Shown here: positions 57,604 through 64,000 of the stretch, piece by piece
Numbering within the stretch: position 1 is the first letter of the stretch
Layout: each line of letters begins with the position of its first letter
NCBI GenBank assembly: GCA_013350335.1
Contig: CM023535.1
Coordinates: 38,066,069-38,130,068 of the forward strand
Length of the DNA stretch: 64,000 nt
Direction: 5' to 3'
Source: Chimonanthus salicifolius
Taxonomy: Eukaryota; Streptophyta; Magnoliopsida; Laurales; Calycanthaceae
Translations under genes and position numbers: made by a program
The notes under the pieces: model-generated
The model's database searches: none
The model's input: only the letters and a program-made list of their open reading frames with translations
Told to the model about the DNA's origin: nothing

Positions 57604-60600
57604 TAACACCCCGCCCTTTTCACTCTAAAATCAGAGTTTTTTTTTTTTTAAATAACAATAAACAAGTGATCGAGGCGGGACGTCATGACGCGAGTTAAGT
57701 TCGGATTTCTAAAGTTCGACCTTTAACTGGCCAAGCCCATGTGCGTATGAACTAAGTCCAGAAGAACCGATCCACACATGGTACAAATAAGACTTGTGGA
57801 ATAAACTTAATCTTAATCTAACTGCGGGTTATAATAGATCCTAAGACTACTCCATTTTATATTTTTAGATAGCAAAGTACATAATCATATTCTCCAAAAT
57901 TACTAAAATAACCTTAAACTAAAGATTCATTCCTAACCATCCAAAACATACCAAACCAAAGCTAGTTAACTAAATTATTACATGCCAACATCATCTAACC
58001 ATCAAATTACATTGTCCATAAATCAATCCATAAATTAAAGTCCATTCAAAAGCCCAAGCTCCTATGCTTGGTTTCCTTCACGATCCTCGTTCTTCCCCTT
58101 TCCTGCGTCATCCACTAAGGATAGACATAGGGCGTTAGATCAACGCGTCCAGTAGGTGTTTCCGATTTAGGGCTACCACAAGGTTAGTATAAAAACATGC
58201 AATTAATATATTAATACATGTTCATCAAAATCACATAAAACAATGCCATGTATGTTATGCACATGTAATGAGTCCCACCCATCACAAATATACATAGCCT
58301 CTCCTTGACGGGATTCTCATCGTCACGGTACCCCACAGTGGTCTTTCGGACGCCCCGACAAAGTGTGGCCTCCAGTTTCCTCTTGATGGGATTCTCATCA
58401 TCAAAGTACCCCACAGTGGTCTTTCGGACTCCTCGACGGAGTGTGGCCTCCGGTTTCCATAATCATCACCCCATGCCATGCATGAGATGTCCATGAGTTC
58501 ATGCCATTTGTAAATACATCTTAACATACAAAACCACTTTGAAACATAATAACTTAGCACATATTTCATCAAAATTAAGATAAAACATCAAATATAAGTG
58601 TGGTTACAAAAAGGTAGGAAACCTACACAAAATTCACTTAGATTGACTGCTCTTTTAAACCGTCACCCGTTCACGACTTGTACACCGTTCAAGAAATCCC
58701 GTTACCCAATACCGCGACTCCTCCGGTTCTTTCACTCCTTCTTGACCTTCTCCTTCCTTCCTCCCTTCCTTCTTGATCTGTAGTCGATCCAAACCTTGCT
58801 GGAAACTCCTTGGAATAATTCGGCCAAGGTATAGATTTGAGAGAAAATGAGAGAGAAACTTGGGATGAGAATACCCAAGTCTTTGTCTTGGGAGTGGTCG
58901 ACCTTGTGTGGAAATGTTTGGAGATGGAACTCTATTTCTTTGGTCTTCTTTCTCCTTGAGTGTTGGTTGGCTAAGAGAGGGTGAGAGAGAGTGGAATGAA
59001 ACCTCGTTGATTAATCAAATTCAGCCCAAGGGGTGGTGTCTCTTGGTGTCAACACTTGTAACTCCCATTTGCATTAATCAAAATTCTTTATGCTCACTTG
59101 GGGGTTTCATCCTTGGGATGAAACTCCCAAGGCTCCAACGGTGTCTCATTGATTTGGCTTGTATAACAGCCACCTCTCCATTATTGGCCCTTTTTGGAGT
59201 TTCATGCATGAGAAATAATTCCCATGCATCCAACTTTGTAGCCATTGCTTGGCTTGAGTAACCGCCACCTCTCCAATATTCTCATCAATGCCCCATGTGG
59301 GGGTTTCATCTTTGAGATGAAACTCTTCCTTTCTTTCCCTTCAATGTGTGGACCACCCTATCTAAATTTGAAGCACCAGCCCTTCAACCTCATACTCCAC
59401 TCATTTATAATTTATTTCAAAACAACTCACTCACTCATAATTTATTTCAAATCAAATCACTCACTCATAATTTATTTCCAACCAACTCACTCTTTTAACT
59501 CAACTATTTAATTCCATTTCAAACTCCAATCGGCTCCAACTTAATCAAGCTTGGACTCACTTGATGGTCAACCAAGTCAAACCCGACACATTCAGTCCAA
59601 ATTGGGTCCTTTGACCCAATTAACCACCTTGACCCAATTAGATGCAGATTACCCATTTATTTTAATTTTACCTTATAACATGTACATTGGATCCTATTTG
59701 AACAATGGGCCCCACAATTTACTCATCTACGGTCATATCCTTTTAATTCATAATTTCAATGGCAATTTCATAAATATTGATATATTGCAAAATCTGGGGT
59801 ATTACAGTTTTAATGCCATGTTTACAATATAAAATAGCATGTGTTTCATTGGTATCTCATGTATGGCATGGGGTGAAGGATATGTAACCGGAGGGGCCAC
59901 ACTCCATCGGGGCGTCCGAAAAACCTATGTGGGATACCTTGATGTGCTTTTCCATCAAGAAGAAACTGGAGGGGCCACACTCCATCGGGGCATCTGAAAG
60001 ACCTATGTGGGGGTACTTATATGTACTTGTGATGGGTGGGACTCATTGCATTTGACATCATGACATGGCATGGTTTATATGGTTTTTGGACTTTATGTTA
60101 TTATATATGTTTTGTAGTAACCATGTGTTAGCTCTAACTGGAATACCTACTGGGCGCGTTGTTCTAACACCCTACTTCTACCCTAGTGGATGATACAGGA
60201 AACAAGGGGAACGATGAACGCGAGGAGGGCCAAGCATAGGAGCTTGGATGCGTTTATTTTATATTTTGATTAAGTTACTTATGGACTTGTATTTGAGTAA
60301 CTAGACTTTGGACATGTAATAATTTAAATAATTTGCTATGGTTGGATGTTTATTTGGATAATTACGCTATGTTAATTATGGATAAAGACTTGACGTACTT
60401 TGCTATCTATAATGGAATAGAACTAGGTTCTATTATAATTCCGCAGTAATGATTGTTAATCCACATGTTTATATTGCTATGTGTGAACCGTTTTCATGGA
60501 CTTAGTCCATGCACACATAGGGTTGGCCAGTTAAGGGTCGGACTTTAGAAGTTCGGACTTAGCTCGCGTCGTGGCGTCCCGCTCTTTGTCTCACTCTTTA

Positions 60601-60670
60601 TTTAAAAAAAAAAATAGACTCTAATTTTCGGAAGGCAAAGGGAGTGAAAAGGGCGGGGCGTTACAACAGG

Positions 60671-61876
60671 AAGGCTCTGAAGAATGTGATCGAAATCCGT
60701 AGCTTTCTGGGACTTTTTGGCTACTCTCAGAAATTTATTATGGAGTTCTCCAAGATTGCGGCTCCACTCACCCGACTAACTCAGAAAGGAGTCAAATTTG
60801 AATCGTCTGACTTGTGCAATCGAAGGTTTGAGGATCTGAAACAGAAACTTTCAACCGTTCCCATTTTGATTTTGTCAAAGAGAGGCAAGGGATATGAAGT
60901 ATACTGTGACGCTTCAGGAGAAGGACTTGGGTGCTCTCGCACTCAAAGTCATCATGCGGTGGCATATGGTTCAAGGCAACTAAAATTCCATGAACACAAC
61001 TATCCCACTCATGATCTGGAACTAGCTGCAATGGTCTTCTCTCTCAAAAGCTGGAGACGCTATCTATGTAGTGAGAAATTTGAGGTGTTTTCAGACCATA
61101 AGACCTTAAAATATCTATTCGATCAAAAGGAGCCCAATTTGAGACAACACAGATGGATGGAATACCTACAAGACTATGAATTTGCACTACGATATCACCC
61201 GGGCAAGGGAAACAAAGTGGCAGATGCCCTCAGTAGCATTTCACATGCAATTGTGGCCAGTCTGATTATGAAAGAATGGGAAATACTGACACCCATCCGA
61301 GAGTTCAATTTGCACATCAAAAATCGTGGAAACATGTATAATCTGATGGTACAGTCCAGTATGGTTTCCAAGATTGAACAAGAACAACGGACAAATCCTG
61401 CAGAAATATGGGCCAAGGTGTCGACTGGAGAAGTCATACCAAAATGGGAATTACGACCTGGACAAGGTCTCTTATTCCGAGGCGGACATATGTACCTCAA
61501 GGCTGCAAAAGAGAGTTGTTGACAGAAACTCATCAATCAAAGGTCTCCATCCATCCAGGTAGCAACAAGATGTACCATGATCTGAAAAGGCATTATTGGT
61601 GGCATGGACTCAAAAGAGACGTGGCTGACTTTGTCTCTCACTGCCTCACTTGTCAGCAAGTCAAGACAGAACATCAGAAACAGCCAGGACTGCTCAAACC
61701 CCTACCCATGTCCGATTGGAAGTGGGAACACATTGCCATGGACACTGTGACAGGACTGCCACGGTCTTCAAAGGGTAATGATGCAATTTGGGTTATAGTG
61801 GACCGTCTGACCAAGTCTGCACATTTTCTCCCGATCAAGATGACAGACTCATCTAAGACTTTGGGATGGCGATATA
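60671..61876 (+). pseudogene. E2 pol: RT end, RNase H and integrase start
   Basis: Reading resumes exactly after the ACAGG duplication: [25 protein letters not shown] (RT connection region), [38 protein letters not shown] and KVADALSS (RNase H; the usual final Arg is Ser). It is open from 60644 to 61522. A frameshift near 61480 leads to YVPQGCKRELLTETHQSK, an intact HHCC domain (H...H...CLTC) and HIAMDTVTGLPRSSKGNDAIW with the first catalytic Asp. It ends at SSKTLGWRYM, where another LTR enters at 61877. Confidence 0.9.
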
Positions 61877-64000
61877 TGTAACACCCCGCCCTTTTTCACT
61901 CTACACTTTCCGAAAATCAGAGTCTATTTTTTTTTTAAATAACATAAGTGAGCAAGAGCAGGACATCATGACGCGAGCTAAGCCCGAACTTCTAAAGTTC
62001 GACCCTTAACTGGCCAACCATATGTGTGCATGGACTAAGTCCATGAAAACGGTTCACACATAATAATATCAACATGCGGAATTATAATAGAACCTAGTTC
62101 TATTCCATTTCAGATAGCAAAGTACGTCCAGTCTTTATCCATAATTAAAATATCATAAATATCCAAATAAACATCCTACCATGGCAAACCATCTAAACTA
62201 TTACACATCCGAAGTCTAGTTACTCAAATTACAAGTCCATAAGTAACTTAATCAAAATAAAACTAAAAGCATCCCAAGCTCCTATGCTTGGCCCTCCTCG
62301 CGTTCATCGTTCCCCTTGTTTCCTGTAGCATCCACTAGGGTAGAAGTAGGCGTTAGAACAACGCACCCAGTAGGTATTCCAATTAGGGCTAACACATGGT
62401 TAGTACAAAACATATATAATAATATCATAATGTCAAAAACCATATAAACCATGCCATGTCATGATGTCAAATGCAATGAGTCCCACCCATCACAAGTACA
62501 CATAAGCAGCCCCACATAGGTCTTTCGGACGCCCCGACAGAGTGTGGCCCCTCCGGTTTCTTCTTGACGGAAAAGCACATCAAGGTATCCCACATAGGTT
62601 TTTTAGACACCCCGACAGAGTGTGGTCCCTCCGGTTACATATCCTTCACCCCATGCCATGCATGAGATGCCAATGAAACACATGCCATTTTATATAATAA
62701 AAATAGCATTGAAACTCACATTTGAAACATATCTTTTTCAACATAAATTCATCAAAAATAAGATAAGAAACATTGTACATAAATCCATGGTTTCAAAGAG
62801 GTGGAATCCTACCAAAAACCACTAACGCGTCCTTGCGCTTTCGTCCGGTAACAGCTCACTATCGTACACACCTTGTGAGGTCCCGTTACCTTATTACATA
62901 ACAATTAATTTAACCCATGTTCCAGTTGATTTCTTATCATATCTAAGTCCAAAAACACAACCTCATGGGGTTCGGCCATACACCATGGCCGAACCCATGG
63001 TCTATCATTTTTCACACTTATTTACCACATTGACATTGGTCTAATCTTTAGTTAAAATGTCATTCATTTTAATATGCCATACATAGACCCTATGTCCACC
63101 AAATAATTTCCATAGGGTACGGCCATATACCATGGCCGAACCCATGGTCCATTAATTCACTTAATTACAATATTGCCATTATACCTATCCATAACCAAAA
63201 CATTCCAAAAATGATCCATACCTGATTCTTTAATCCAAATACATGATTGATTCATAGTTCATAAAATAAAACCCTAATCCTTCCGTCATCCCTTAGTTTG
63301 GTAAACCATTCATTTAAATTACACGAAGACCCAAAAATGGCCCATTAACAAGTTCATGGGGTTCGGCCATACACCATGGCCGAACCCATGATCTTTCAAC
63401 TTTAGGCGATATTTACAAAATTGCCATTACCTCCATCATGGCTAATTACTTATCTTAATCCTCCATTCCTTTAACCATATTAGGTCCATACATGACCCAT
63501 AAAATTGGTTCATGGGGTTCGGCCATACACCATGGCCGAACCCTATGATGTCTAACCTTCCAATTTCTACATTGCATCCATTATTAGAAACTTTCTAAAT
63601 TAGTAACCATCTTCCATGGGGTTTGGCCATACTCCATGGCCGAACCCTATGGTTCAAAATTCTCTCTTTAAAAATATCATTAAACAAAACCAATGTCCTT
63701 CCATTTAGACCCTTTAAAATCATAAACCTACATCTATGATTTTCATCTTTCAATTCCATTAACATAACTAATATCCTTCATGGTTTTCATCCCTCCAAAA
63801 ATCATATACCATTACCAACAAACTCCCATGGGGTTCGGCCATACAACCTGGCCGAACCCTATGGTCCATTAATTCCTTTTTCAATCATATATCTAAGATT
63901 TCATCATTTCATGGTTCTCATTCATACATTCATCCAAACCGTTTAAAGCCATTCTAAAACCATAAGCATAACTCTATGATTTTCATCCTCCAAACATCCA
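61877..64000 (-). mobile_element. LTR (minus strand) in E2 integrase, truncated by window end
   Basis: It opens TGTAACACCCCGCCC. The 5-bp flank is ATATA (61872-61876); its partner is outside. It contains the acceptor-like CTAACGCCTACTTCTACCCTAG (complement at about 62334-62355), CTTGATG/CGTCAAG-like stem (62564-62585), GGTAGGATTCC complement (about 62804) and at least six GGCCGAACC hairpins (62966-63864). Whether an internal region follows cannot be seen. Confidence 0.85.

Larger units (their letters stand above)
46417..59806 (-). mobile_element. LTR C: short solo LTR (minus strand), split by element D
   Basis: Its first seven bases (TGTAACA) are at 46417-46423 and the rest at 57609-59806, ending GGGTATTACA. 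It is flanked by GTTTT (46412-46416 and 59807-59811). Without D it is about 2.2 kb, shorter than its relatives, because the hairpin array is missing: on the minus strand GGAGGAGTCGCGG joins directly to TATTGGGTAACGGG near 58710. The 3' hairpins (CTTGACG/CGTCACG, CTTGATG/CATCAAA at 58310-58410) and acceptor-like site remain. Confidence 0.85.
44329..60665 (+). mobile_element. Solo LTR (family A) in E2 RT, itself split by LTR C and element D
   Basis: It starts TGTAACAACCCGG, ends GGGGCGTTACA and is flanked by ACAGG (44324-44328 and 60666-60670). Its first part is 44329-46416 and its second is 59812-60665; together they are about 2.9 kb. It contains TATAAAAG at 44804, GTAAGT at 44941, about ten GGCCGAACC hairpins (44972-46165), the GGTAACGGGACC block (about 46238), CTTGATG/CATCAAG (about 59938) and CTAAC...TAG (60175-60186). 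Confidence 0.9.
24820..64000 (+). mobile_element. E2: Ty3/gypsy chromovirus, heavily nested, runs past window end
   Basis: The 5' LTR (24820-34962), primer site, gag, protease, RT, RNase H and the N-terminal integrase region appear in order on the plus strand. Inserted LTRs separate them at 25712, 29470, 35046, 39040, 44329 and 61877. Each of the first five insertions has a recognisable 5-bp duplication, and the reading resumes exactly after it. The integrase catalytic core and 3' LTR are not reached. Proteins are close to those of E1. Confidence 0.88.

Noticed and set aside
58211..58572. Frames over the LTR C hairpins
   Set aside because: Same cause as in other LTRs: inverted repeats and GGGATTCTCATC direct repeats, no domain.

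Overview
The window is a plant (angiosperm-type) repeat cluster. I find no convincing host gene, rRNA, tRNA or CRISPR array. What can be read is LTR-retrotransposon sequence: Ty3/gypsy elements whose integrase carries a C-terminal chromodomain (best fit Tekay/Del-type chromoviruses) and older, decayed Ty1/copia elements, plus a probable LINE tail near 2.2 kb. I cannot name the species.

Layout. 1-485 is the start of a minus-strand copia-like LTR. 486-4164 is low-information DNA with a probable LINE 3' end. A plus-strand copia element (copia-1) has its 5' LTR at 4165-20950 and its internal region at 20951-23586. Its LTR is split by a complete gypsy element, E1 (5817-20774, TSD CAAAA). The 5' LTR of E1 is itself broken by a related LTR (7821-11374). 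Copia-1 pol is interrupted at 23587 by a second, minus-strand copia LTR. That LTR is entered at 24820 by a large gypsy element, E2, which runs past the end of the window.

E2 has been hit repeatedly by LTRs of its own clade: solo LTRs at 25712-28549 (TSD GAATC), 29470-33579 (ATTCT/ATTCC), 35046-38342 (AGAAT), 39040-42273 (TGCTT) and 44329-60665 (ACAGG), and an LTR running off the end from 61877. The 44329-60665 LTR contains another solo LTR (C, 46417-59806, TSD GTTTT). Inside LTR C lies a complete minus-strand element, D (46424-57603, TSD TAACA). Order of events, old to young: copia-1, copia-2 LTR, E2, solo LTR 44329, LTR C, element D.

Coding capacity. E1, E2 and D all carry stops, frameshifts or deletions. 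D has two very similar LTRs but lacks the Gag capsid domain, protease, RT and RNase H, and part of integrase, so it looks non-autonomous. It carries about 0.8 kb of unrelated sequence and an extra leader reading frame with a CCHC knuckle.

Main hunt result. The long gypsy LTRs (2.8-4.1 kb) share a plan: TGTAAC start, TATAAAAG box about 410-515 bp in, a GTAAGT donor-like site, then arrays of roughly 37-bp hairpins, then a block of shorter hairpins whose stems differ by compensatory changes, then CTAAC + CCCTACTTCTACCCTAG (branch-point/acceptor-like), an A-tract with TAGACTCTGATTT, and a GGGCGGGGCGTTACA end. Two unrelated hairpin sequences with the same geometry (a GGCCGAACC type and a TTCAGTCGACTGAA type) occupy the equivalent place in different LTR families. 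I propose that these LTRs hold a 5'-leader intron filled with hairpin arrays. This is inference from sequence and could be tested with transcript data.
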